Shown in pieces: positions 9,100 to 16,533 of a stretch of DNA of 64,000 bases. The notes under the pieces were generated by a model. That model saw only the letters and a list, made by a program, of their open reading frames with translations, ran no database searches and had not been told where the DNA came from. Source of the stretch: Nostoc commune NIES-4072 (GTDB taxonomy: Bacteria; Cyanobacteriota; Cyanobacteriia; Cyanobacteriales; Nostocaceae). Location of the stretch: contig NZ_BDUD01000001.1 of the NCBI RefSeq assembly GCF_003113895.1, forward strand, positions 1,215,821 through 1,279,820, in the 5' to 3' direction. Position 1 is the stretch's first letter. Each line of letters begins with the position of its first letter. A program made the position numbers and the translations under genes.

Positions 9100-9144
9100 T
9101 TGGATATTGTATACAATCTTCAGGATTTTGTATACAATATCCAA
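9100..9144. promoter_or_regulatory. 17-bp inverted-repeat operator between leuA and gntR
   Basis: Two perfect 17-bp arms (TTGGATATTGTATACAA at 9100..9116 and its complement at 9128..9144) flank an 11-bp spacer. Each arm contains the smaller palindrome TTGTATACAA. GntR/FadR regulators bind short palindromes of this kind and often control their own gene, so this is probably the operator of the adjacent regulator. Its right arm ends one base before that gene's ATG, leaving no separate room for a ribosome binding site. Confidence 0.75.
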
Positions 9145-9145
9145 T

Positions 9146-9826
9146 ATGAGCTTAAATGACTTGGCAGCGAATGTGCTGCAACAACAACGCAGTACCCCAG
9201 ATTTAATTGCCGATGCTTTGCGGGAAGCGATTCTGCGCGGCATATTTCAGGAAGGACAATCCCTGAGACAGGATGAAATCGCTACTCAGTTTGGAGTTAG
9301 TCGTATTCCCGTGCGTGAAGCGCTCAAGCAGCTAGAAGCAGAAGGATTGGTGACACTACATTTAAATCGTGGTGCGATCGTATCGGTGTTGACAGCACAA
9401 GAGGCGCAAGAAATCTGTGAAATTCGTAGCGCCTTGGAAGTGAAAGCGATACAGTTGGCAATACCCAAGTTCAGGGAAACAGATATAGAAAAAGCTGCTG
9501 TGATTCTGGAAGCGACAGATCAAGCAACTGATGCAGGTGTGTTGGCGAAACTCAACTGGGAATTTCATGCGACGCTGTACGCCACTGCTGAACGTCCCCG
9601 GTTGTTGGGGATGATTAAAACTTTACATGTTAATTGCGATCGCTATGTCCGGGTACAATTGGCGCAGATGGATTACCAGGAGCGATCGCAAAAAGAACAC
9701 TATCAACTCTTAGATGCTTGTCAAAAGCAGGATACAAAAACTGCTGTCAGGTTACTGAAACGACACATAGACACCGCAGGAGAACAGCTAATTGCATACT
9801 TGCAGCAAATTGCTCAAAAACGCTGA
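9146..9826 (+). CDS. GntR/FadR-family transcriptional regulator
   Basis: The 226-residue product has an N-terminal winged helix (LIADALREAILRG, then QDEIATQFGVSRIPVREALKQLEAEGLV, residues about 19-75) and an all-helical C-terminal FCD-type effector domain. I chose the ATG at 9146 because the family usually has only 15-20 residues before the helix-turn-helix; a TTG at 9059 would add 29 unlikely residues and run through the operator. The start follows a 17-bp palindrome directly, so the message may be leaderless or the operator may contain the translation signal. It is divergent from leuA. The effector and the target genes beyond itself cannot be predicted. Confidence 0.88.
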   Translation: MSLNDLAANVLQQQRSTPDLIADALREAILRGIFQEGQSLRQDEIATQFGVSRIPVREALKQLEAEGLVTLHLNRGAIVSVLTAQEAQEICEIRSALEVKAIQLAIPKFRETDIEKAAVILEATDQATDAGVLAKLNWEFHATLYATAERPRLLGMIKTLHVNCDRYVRVQLAQMDYQERSQKEHYQLLDACQKQDTKTAVRLLKRHIDTAGEQLIAYLQQIAQKR

Positions 9827-9941
9827 TTCTTGCTGGAACTAGATGATCTACCAGAACAGACTAGACAAGAAATTTCCACTATCCTGTTCAACAAACCTCT
9901 TTCTAAGTTTAACTCTATCCCTCTTTGCCTCGGAGAGGGAC

Positions 9942-9960
9942 GGTTTTACGTAGTAAAACC
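9942..9960. repeat. short palindrome GGTTTTAC-GTA-GTAAAACC
   Basis: A perfect 8-bp stem with a 3-base loop sits between gntR and the ferredoxin-like gene, inside a segment with flanking GAGAGG copies. It resembles a dispersed palindromic repeat and could also act as a weak terminator; there is no T-run immediately after it. Confidence 0.5.
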
Positions 9961-10007
9961 AGGGAGAGGTCTTTTTAAGTTGTTCAGAGAAATAAATAGG
10001 ATCGTCC

Positions 10008-10448
10008 ATGAAAAAACTGATCCAGCGTATTAAAAAATTGCTGCAACGTATCTTCAAGAGGTTTGCATCCAATTCTCAGCAGACATCACCCTTAATAAAT
10101 TCTCGCCCGTTAGACACTTCTATTCCCAGTGTTTCACCTCGATGGGAGTCTGGTTTAGTGCTTGTATGTTCACAATGTACAAAAGAGCAATCAGGCTCAA
10201 CAGCTTCCAAAGACTTAGAGAATTGGTTAAAATCTCGTTTAAAATTTGAGGGATTATGGGGAGAATTTCGGGTTGTTAGCACCAGTTGTTTAGGGGTTTG
10301 TCCAAAATCGGGCATTACTGTCGTTATTGTAAGTAATGGAAGTAGCGGAAATAGCCCATGCTTAATTGTAAATCCTCACAGCGATGTCTACGACGGGCTA
10401 CGCCTACGCGAATTTCTTTACTCACGCATCAAACAGAATAAAGAATAG
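10008..10448 (+). CDS. thioredoxin-like [2Fe-2S] ferredoxin domain protein
   Basis: The 146-residue product has a basic N-terminal region (residues 1-45) and then a thioredoxin-like ferredoxin domain with four cysteines arranged as CSQC and, about 40 residues later, CLGVC, the pattern that holds a [2Fe-2S] cluster in this family. It probably transfers electrons or senses redox state in the cytoplasm; its partner is unknown. Near the C-terminus, eight codons (10385..10408, VYDGLRLR) match a small dispersed repeat and appear inserted into the HSD-EFLYSRI sequence without breaking the frame. Confidence 0.8.
   Translation: MKKLIQRIKKLLQRIFKRFASNSQQTSPLINSRPLDTSIPSVSPRWESGLVLVCSQCTKEQSGSTASKDLENWLKSRLKFEGLWGEFRVVSTSCLGVCPKSGITVVIVSNGSSGNSPCLIVNPHSDVYDGLRLREFLYSRIKQNKE
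10381..10409. repeat. small dispersed repeat inside the ferredoxin-like gene
   Basis: These 29 bases (GCGATGTCTACGACGGGCTA, then CGCCTACGC) match the complement of 14861..14889 at about 26 of 29 positions. One copy lies in a coding region and one between genes. The likely inserted unit in the gene is 24 nt, preserving frame. Confidence 0.65.
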
Positions 10449-10732
10449 TTTTGCAGCTTTGCTAATGCTTAGATTAGGATATTGTTTCACTAAATTATTG
10501 AATGCTAGATTGTGTTTTTTATATTGCACTATAGTTTGCTTATACCATTTCTTTGTGAGGCTGCGCCAAATTTTATTGGCTTCTTCTTTATTTGTCTACT
10601 TTGCGCTCTTTACGGTTCTTTCCTCATATAGTTTGGCGCATATTAACATGGGATTCCATACGCAAGGGTTGTAAATTAAAAAGCTAATTTTTCTTGTAAC
10701 GAAAACTAGTGGTTACAAGCCGACTGTAACTT

Positions 10733-11269
10733 TTACGCCAACCGCAGATAAGGACACTTTTGCAAGAATGTTGCTGCCTTATTGTGGGCATCTAGGTTAT
10801 GAGTATGTGCTGGCGTAGGTCGAATAATGCCATCAAACAGGTCATCTAACCCGTAGGGAGTAAAAAATTGCCATTGGCCTTGTGTATCTAGCCGAACTCC
10901 TACAGCAGTAGAAGTGTGCAGCCAATCTGTGATGCCATCCTCTGTACTAGTGTAGGGTCTGCTACCAAGCCGCCAACGAGCAAAACTAGCTTGATTTTTT
11001 ACATCAAACTGTTCATGAGGAAATTGTTCTGTAAGAGTCGCCTTTGCTGCTAGTTCTTGAGAACAGTTCCCCTCTATATCAAAGAATGCAATATCAAAAT
11101 CTTTAATACCTAATTTACACTCATTGCCAAAAATTGAAGACCAAACGGTGTTTCGGACTGCACCCCCGGCTAACCACCAGTTAGGTAAATTTAGTTGAGC
11201 GATCGCTCTTAATACTGTATCAACAGGTGTATCATTTAAAATCATCTGTAGACGAGTGTTACTATTCAT
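10733..11269 (-). CDS. nucleotidyltransferase family protein (COG3575-like)
   Basis: The 178-residue product carries the nucleotidyltransferase signature WWLAGGAVRN followed by the acidic pair in KDFDIAFFD, and the family's FTPYGLDDLFDGIIRP segment. Family members are presumed to transfer nucleotides to an unknown target; no substrate is established. The length is close to the usual 180-190 residues. The gene stands alone, with non-coding sequence on both sides. Confidence 0.82.
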   Translation of the reverse strand: MNSNTRLQMILNDTPVDTVLRAIAQLNLPNWWLAGGAVRNTVWSSIFGNECKLGIKDFDIAFFDIEGNCSQELAAKATLTEQFPHEQFDVKNQASFARWRLGSRPYTSTEDGITDWLHTSTAVGVRLDTQGQWQFFTPYGLDDLFDGIIRPTPAHTHNLDAHNKAATFLQKCPYLRLA

Positions 11270-11452
11270 ATCAAATTCCTGGGATAATCAACTACAAGGT
11301 GAAAATATTATTCACATCTCATTAAGCTTACGGTCTTAATAGACCTACTGTGATACTTAGCAGCTAAAGGTTTATTAGGGTAACTGCTGAAGTCATAGTA
11401 TAGAGAACAGGATTTTACGGAAGGTTAAATTGTGAATTTATAAGTTTTATTT

Positions 11453-12721
11453 ATGGAAGATTTATTTGCGCGGCTAGAACGCACATTCAATCCTGAACTG
11501 CCTTCCTTAACAGAGTCACAGCAACAACTTCTACAAGAACTCAACATTGATGAAAATCAACCTGGTACGATTCTGCATGACTTTCAAACTCTAATAGATT
11601 TCTTGCAACCAAATGGAGTGGAAGTTAGTAGTGTTAATAACCTTTTACCACTGAAAGTATTATCAGAAGTTAATTCTCGGTTAAGTCACCCAATTGAAAC
11701 TAAACTCAAACGTCCTGTCCAGAAATCATACCCCTACATTAATGGACTATATCTGTTATTACGCAGTTCTGGAATAGCCCAAATAAGATCCCAAGGTAAG
11801 AAGCAAATTTTAGTATTAGATACAGCCACCTTGGAATCATGGTCAAATCTCAACCCAACAGAACGCTATTTCAACTTGTTAGAAGCTTGGTTGATTTGGG
11901 GGAATAACGAAATTTTGGGTGAGCATCAAGACTCATTCGGTAATTTATTTAGATGTAGTCAACTTTGGCCTCGCGTCCCAGATAAAGGTTTAAAATTTCC
12001 TAAATATGAAGACCAATACAATATTAGTTATTACCCTGGTTTGCATAACGTTGCTCTGTTAGAGTTATTTGGATTGTTATCTATCAAGCAAGGGAAAGCA
12101 CAAGAAGGTAAGGGATGGCGGATTACGAGTTTACAACGCTTGCCTTTTGGGGATGCTCTGTTACAATTATTATTTCCGCTAGGGATACGAGGAGAATTAC
12201 AGGATGATGTAAATGTGAATTTTGGGAAATTGCAGTCACATTTACAACCATTTTTTCCAGAATGGGAGCATAACTTATTTGTTCCACAGCAAGGCTTCAC
12301 GGATGGAATTTATATTTTTAAAGTGTCTATTTCTCACGCTTGGAGACGCATTGCTATACCAGCGAAAAAAACATTAGGCTGGCTAGCAGAAACAATTCTT
12401 GATGCTTTTGATTTTGACTACGACCATTTATATGAGTTTAGTTATAAAGACCGTTTTGGTCGCACAATTAAAATAGGTCATCCCTACATGGAAATACCTC
12501 CATTCGCTGACCAAGTACAGATTGGTGATTTATCTCTAGAACCAGGTGCTAAAATGACCTATCTTTATGATTTTGGTGATAACTGGAAATTTGATGTGCA
12601 GTTAGAAGCAATTAATCAGCCTGATAATAAAATTAAAAAACCAAAGATTTTAGAAGTTCACGGAAATGCACCTCAACAATATTGGAGTGAGGATGAAGAT
12701 GAGGAGAATGAGGGAGAGTAA
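11453..12721 (+). CDS. plasmid pRiA4b ORF-3 family protein
   Basis: The 422-residue product ends with the pRiA4b ORF-3-like domain (about residues 280-400): IYIFKVSISHAWRRIAIP, then FDFDYDHLYEF, then MTYLYDFGDNWKFDVQLE. The N-terminal 270 residues are a helical region without a family I can name. The extreme C-terminus is acidic (EDEDEENEGE). The molecular role of the family is unknown; its members are often found on plasmids and mobile DNA. No neighbour suggests a pathway. Confidence 0.85.
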   Translation: MEDLFARLERTFNPELPSLTESQQQLLQELNIDENQPGTILHDFQTLIDFLQPNGVEVSSVNNLLPLKVLSEVNSRLSHPIETKLKRPVQKSYPYINGLYLLLRSSGIAQIRSQGKKQILVLDTATLESWSNLNPTERYFNLLEAWLIWGNNEILGEHQDSFGNLFRCSQLWPRVPDKGLKFPKYEDQYNISYYPGLHNVALLELFGLLSIKQGKAQEGKGWRITSLQRLPFGDALLQLLFPLGIRGELQDDVNVNFGKLQSHLQPFFPEWEHNLFVPQQGFTDGIYIFKVSISHAWRRIAIPAKKTLGWLAETILDAFDFDYDHLYEFSYKDRFGRTIKIGHPYMEIPPFADQVQIGDLSLEPGAKMTYLYDFGDNWKFDVQLEAINQPDNKIKKPKILEVHGNAPQQYWSEDEDEENEGE

Positions 12722-13096
12722 TTGTACTATTTTAGTAACTCGGTTTTTAAAATAGTAACCCTGGTAAAATTAATGTAACTTTCTAAACAAGTGATGAAAT
12801 GATAATCTTTATCCTAACTAACTGACCTACCGAAGGAAATATTAGTAAAATGATTTAATAAACCTATTAATTTTTTTAAAATAGCAATATTGGACTCAAA
12901 TTATAACCTTAGTTTGTATATCATAGAGTTTTACTTAGTTGTCTGCCAATGATGTTAAACAAGCTAACACGGTATCAATATTTTTCTGTAAAATCTTTCT
13001 GGACATATTGAATTATGTAATTTAAGTAAAATTAAAGAATAGACTGAATTTCAGTTCATTCTCGAAACTTTTAACAGTTATTTGCACACAAAATTG
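12722..13096. other. AT-rich spacer upstream of cobO
   Basis: These 375 bases contain no supported gene. I looked for a cobalamin riboswitch upstream of cobO and did not recognise its conserved boxes. Confidence 0.5.
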
Positions 13097-13774
13097 ATGA
13101 AAAACGATACACCAGAAGAATTAAACCCAGACAAAGAGATTGGGCGCTTGATTGATGAGGTAATGTCTTCATCTCTGACTGATGAACAGTATCGCAAAAA
13201 GATGCAGCGACGCAAAGAAGTGCAGGATCAACGTATAGCACAAGCTGTACCAGAAAAAGGATTAATTATTGTAAATACTGGTAATGGTAAAGGTAAAACC
13301 ACTGCGGCTTTGGGAATGGTGTTACGATCGCTAGGTCACGGGTATAAAGTAGCGATCGTTCAATTTATCAAAGGTAGTTGGGAACCTTCAGAAAAACGGG
13401 TTTTTAGTAATTGGGAAGACCAGTTAGAATTTCACGCAATGGGCGAAGGCTTTACCTGGGAAACTCAAGACCGCGATCGCGATCTCGATAAAGCTAGCGC
13501 CGCTTGGCAAAAATCATTAGAATATATTCGCAACCCAGACTTTCATCTGGTGTTGTTAGACGAAATCAATATCGCGCTGAAAATGTCTTACTTAGAAGTA
13601 GAGGATGTTTTAGCCGGGTTGGCGCAAAAACCAGCCGATAAGCACGTTATTCTCACAGGTAGAGGCGCACCGGCTGCAATAATAGAGTGTGCCGACCTGG
13701 TAACTGAAATGACCCTAGTTAAGCATCCTTTCCGCGATCAAGGCGTTAAAGCGCAACCAGGAATTGAGTATTAA
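13097..13774 (+). CDS. cobO: cob(I)yrinic acid a,c-diamide adenosyltransferase
   Basis: The 225-residue product is a BtuR/CobO-type corrinoid adenosyltransferase. It has the P-loop GNGKGKTTAALG near residue 65, the LLDEINIAL Walker B-like strand and the terminal KHPFRDQGVKAQPGIEY segment. The enzyme attaches the adenosyl group to the reduced cobalt of corrinoids during B12 coenzyme synthesis or salvage. I chose the ATG at 13097; a TTG at 13082 would add five residues. The first 55 residues are charged and family-variable. It converges on the next gene with only 8 bases between the stops. Confidence 0.92.
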   Translation: MKNDTPEELNPDKEIGRLIDEVMSSSLTDEQYRKKMQRRKEVQDQRIAQAVPEKGLIIVNTGNGKGKTTAALGMVLRSLGHGYKVAIVQFIKGSWEPSEKRVFSNWEDQLEFHAMGEGFTWETQDRDRDLDKASAAWQKSLEYIRNPDFHLVLLDEINIALKMSYLEVEDVLAGLAQKPADKHVILTGRGAPAAIIECADLVTEMTLVKHPFRDQGVKAQPGIEY

Positions 13775-13782
13775 ATTGAAGA

Positions 13783-14484
13783 TTACTTACACATTTGCAA
13801 CGTGCGGCGATCGCTAGCAGTGATAGAACTTAAATGATAAAAGTCTTGCAGAGCCAGCGAGTAAGGATAACTACTTAACTCATCTTCACTCACTTGAGGT
13901 AGTCTATTGCTTGCAGCTACCTGATTCGACTGAGTAGTACTGGCTTCATTTGACGAACTATTAACCGTCATCGCCAACTCTCCTGATGGGTTGAGTGTAC
14001 CCTGAAAACAATTAAACTCTGAGTGGGGCATAAACAATGCACCCGTTACCTTGTCCTGCTGCTTTTGAAATATGATATAACCTTGACCAAGCTGATTTGA
14101 TTTTGGGGATTGACCATAGAGGTAAATCCCATCTTTTACAGGAAAATCCGCTTTTGGTAAAACTCCTGCGTCTTTTGTAGATCCTTGAGAATTTGGAACC
14201 AACGCTGTGGTTGTAGGTAATGTTTTTCCGCTCTTATGACCAAAAAACCCTCTATCTTCAGAAGCCGCATTGAGTTGACTTCTCTGCTCTCGAACTCTTC
14301 TTAGCTGCGACAAAAGAGAGTTTTCGCTGGTTTTCTGAATTTGAGCCGATGATAGTGAAGAATTTGTAAATGGTACTACTTGAGTCTGCTTGGCTATAAA
14401 GCCCAAACCGAGAAGTAAGCCTAAGCCTGCGAGGGAAATTCCCCATTGACGGGGAGATAAGAACTGATGAAGGTTATTAAGCAC
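13783..14484 (-). CDS. cyanobacterial hypothetical protein with N-terminal membrane anchor
   Basis: The 233-residue product has one hydrophobic segment at residues about 15-30 (GISLAGLGLLLGLGFIAK), then a polar Ser/Gln-rich linker and a region from about residue 110 (DGIYLYGQSP, GYIIFQKQQ, MPHSEFNCFQG) that resembles conserved cyanobacterial proteins without assigned function. The topology suggests a membrane-anchored domain outside the cytoplasm. I do not recognise a catalytic motif. Confidence 0.7.
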   Translation of the reverse strand: MLNNLHQFLSPRQWGISLAGLGLLLGLGFIAKQTQVVPFTNSSLSSAQIQKTSENSLLSQLRRVREQRSQLNAASEDRGFFGHKSGKTLPTTTALVPNSQGSTKDAGVLPKADFPVKDGIYLYGQSPKSNQLGQGYIIFQKQQDKVTGALFMPHSEFNCFQGTLNPSGELAMTVNSSSNEASTTQSNQVAASNRLPQVSEDELSSYPYSLALQDFYHLSSITASDRRTLQMCK

Positions 14485-14860
14485 CCTACTTCTCCTGTTA
14501 AAAAACGAACTAAGTTCTTTCTGATTTACTTAAATTATCACTAAGTCTTAATTATCAAAGACTTTGTTTACAGCTTATATTACTATTGTCCAAAAAAGAA
14601 AACTGTCAAAAACTGAAGTTTTTATTTAATTTAGCTCAACCAGCTTAGATTACCATCACTTAGAGTCTTTATTCTTCATCCAATAGATTCATCCCATTGG
14701 GTGAGGTTAATCATAAATTAAACCTTCTCAATTAATATTTAATTTTTTGACATCTTGCCTTTGAGATTTTCAAGTGGTAAAAATGCTGATTTCATCGGTC
14801 TTTCAGGAAGTGCCGCCCTTGCCTCTGCTATAATCTCTTGCCAGAGTGTTGCCAATTTCT

Positions 14861-14889
14861 GCGTAGGCGTAGCCTGCCGTAGGCATCGC
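14861..14889. repeat. small dispersed repeat
   Basis: The complement of this segment matches 10381..10409 at about 26 of 29 positions. Here it sits between genes, whereas the other copy is inside a coding region. Confidence 0.65.
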
Positions 14890-14965
14890 TCCCTTGTTGC
14901 TTTCATACAAAAGGATTGCCCCTTAGCTAAGTACTGAGTTTCGATGATAACTTTTTTACTCGATT

Positions 14966-15115
14966 ATGGGTAATAGTCCTACAGTCAAAGTAATTTTGGT
15001 ACTTGCAGGTAGTCCCGTAGATCGAGGAAGACTGCGCCTAGACGTGAAAATGCGTCAGATTGAAAAAGAGTTGCAATGGTGTAAATATTGTGACCAAATT
15101 AAGTTGCAATTTTGA
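14966..15115 (+). CDS. 49-residue remnant resembling the start of CHAT/STAND-associated N-domains
   Basis: The short frame encodes 49 residues with VKVILVLAGSP followed by RGRLRLDVKMRQIEKELQW. The pattern (hydrophobic strand, small-residue turn, then a RLRLD...REI-type helix) resembles the beginning of a domain that leads many cyanobacterial CHAT, STAND and effector proteins, where it normally runs on for over 100 residues. It stops after CDQIKLQF. It is on the same strand as, and 122 bases before, the STAND-like ATPase. It could be a broken effector, a minimal peptide or a chance resemblance. Confidence 0.4.
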   Translation: MGNSPTVKVILVLAGSPVDRGRLRLDVKMRQIEKELQWCKYCDQIKLQF

Positions 15116-15237
15116 TGGGTTGTGGGGGTTTGGATAAAATTATCTCTCTACACAGAAACGATCATTTTGGATTTCCATCTGTGGGGAAATGGGTGATAAT
15201 TAACTGTGGTGCAGGTTAATTATATTTACCCTATTCT

Positions 15238-16533
15238 ATGACTGAAGATTTACTCAAGTCGTTTCAACAAGCTTATCGTAATTTGGAACTGTTACCATTA
15301 ATTGAAGAGAATGATTTACGACGGTTTCGGGTAGAGTATGGCGAAGATACTATTGATGAATTGATACAGTTGATTGAAGATAGTCCCAATTCAGATGGTA
15401 AGGTTGTTTTTACCGGACATCGGGGATGTGGTAAATCTACTTTGTTGGCGGAATTTAGCCGGAGAATAGAAGATAAATATTTTGTTGTTTTATTTTCTAT
15501 TGCTGACACTATAGAAATGTCCGACGTAAATCATATTAATGTCCTGTTTTCTATTGCTGTTAATTTAATGCTGGAAGCGGAGGCGCGTCAAATTGATATT
15601 CCTGCTTCTACTAAAAATGCGATTGATAAATGGTTTGCTACCCGCGTCCGTACGGAAGAAACTAATATTGAAAGGGAAGCCTCTAAAGATTTTAATATAT
15701 TGAAATTTTTTAGTGTCAAATTAAAAGTTGACTCGAAAATTCGTTATGAACTTAAACAAGAATTTGAGCGTAAAATTTCTGAGTTAATCGCTCAATTAAA
15801 TATTATCGCCGCAGCAATTCAAGCAGTTACCAAAAAACAAATATTAGTAATTCTTGATGATTTAGATAAACTTGATTTGGCAGTAGTCAATCATCTGTTT
15901 AAAGATAATATTAAAGCTCTTTGTTTACCTGGATTTAGGATTATTTATACTATCCCCATTGCTGCTTTGCGGGAAAAAGACCTCAAACCAACTATTGAAA
16001 ATGAAACTAACGATCAAGTTGTGGCAATGCCTGTTTTAAAGTTATTTAAAAAAGGAGAGAGTCATTTACCAAATGCTAGACCATTTCCAAAAACTTTGAA
16101 TATTCTTTGTGAAATATTGACTAAACGAATCTCACCTAATTTACTCAAATCATCAACAGCAGAAAAAATAGTTTTAAATAGTGGTGGCGTATTACGGGAA
16201 TTAATTCGTATTTCTAATGAATGTTGTCGGATTTGTCTGCGGTTAATTCGCCGGAAGCCAGAAGATAAAGTAATAATTAATGATGAGATTTTAGACCAAG
16301 CAATAAATAATATTCGCAATGATTTTGCTATGCCTTTAGGTAGTGTAGATTATCGGATATTGCAGACAACTTATAATAATTTCAAGCCAGAAGACCCGAA
16401 ACAGCAAGAATTTCTCGATTTACTACATGGGCTTTATGTACTTGAATATCGCAATCGTCAAAATTGGTATGATGTTCATCCTATTATTGTTGAATTGTTG
16501 CGTGAAGAGGGGTTAATTGATGACAGCCAATAA
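15238..16533 (+). CDS. STAND/AAA-type P-loop NTPase
   Basis: The 431-residue product has a Walker A motif (FTGHRGCGKSTLL, near residues 58-70), a Walker B motif (ILVILDDLDKL, near residue 205) and a winged-helix-like C-terminal region ending in VHPIIVELLREEG. There is no recognisable effector domain fused to it. It overlaps the following TPR gene by 14 bases, so the two are almost certainly translated together. The arrangement is like cyanobacterial conflict or signalling NTPases in which nucleotide switching is governed by a TPR sensor. The cellular role is inferred, not shown. Confidence 0.82.
   Translation: MTEDLLKSFQQAYRNLELLPLIEENDLRRFRVEYGEDTIDELIQLIEDSPNSDGKVVFTGHRGCGKSTLLAEFSRRIEDKYFVVLFSIADTIEMSDVNHINVLFSIAVNLMLEAEARQIDIPASTKNAIDKWFATRVRTEETNIEREASKDFNILKFFSVKLKVDSKIRYELKQEFERKISELIAQLNIIAAAIQAVTKKQILVILDDLDKLDLAVVNHLFKDNIKALCLPGFRIIYTIPIAALREKDLKPTIENETNDQVVAMPVLKLFKKGESHLPNARPFPKTLNILCEILTKRISPNLLKSSTAEKIVLNSGGVLRELIRISNECCRICLRLIRRKPEDKVIINDEILDQAINNIRNDFAMPLGSVDYRILQTTYNNFKPEDPKQQEFLDLLHGLYVLEYRNRQNWYDVHPIIVELLREEGLIDDSQ

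Larger units (their letters stand above)
14485..15237. other. long spacer upstream of the STAND-like operon
   Basis: About 750 bases with low coding potential. It contains a small dispersed repeat at 14861..14889 and a 49-codon remnant at 14966..15115, both listed separately. A promoter for the ATPase operon should lie in 15116-15237, but I cannot name its elements with confidence. Confidence 0.5.

Noticed and set aside
9830..10033. 67-codon frame after gntR
   Set aside because: Covers a palindromic repeat and the start of the next gene; no coding features.
10384..10674. Open frame overlapping the end of the ferredoxin-like gene
   Set aside because: Starts within a small dispersed repeat and has no domain, signal or ribosome binding site.
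12722..13096. Cobalamin riboswitch upstream of cobO
   Set aside because: The conserved B12-box and helices could not be identified by eye.
14755..14937. 60-codon frame upstream of the STAND-like operon
   Set aside because: Runs through the dispersed repeat at 14861..14889 and has no similarity I recognise.
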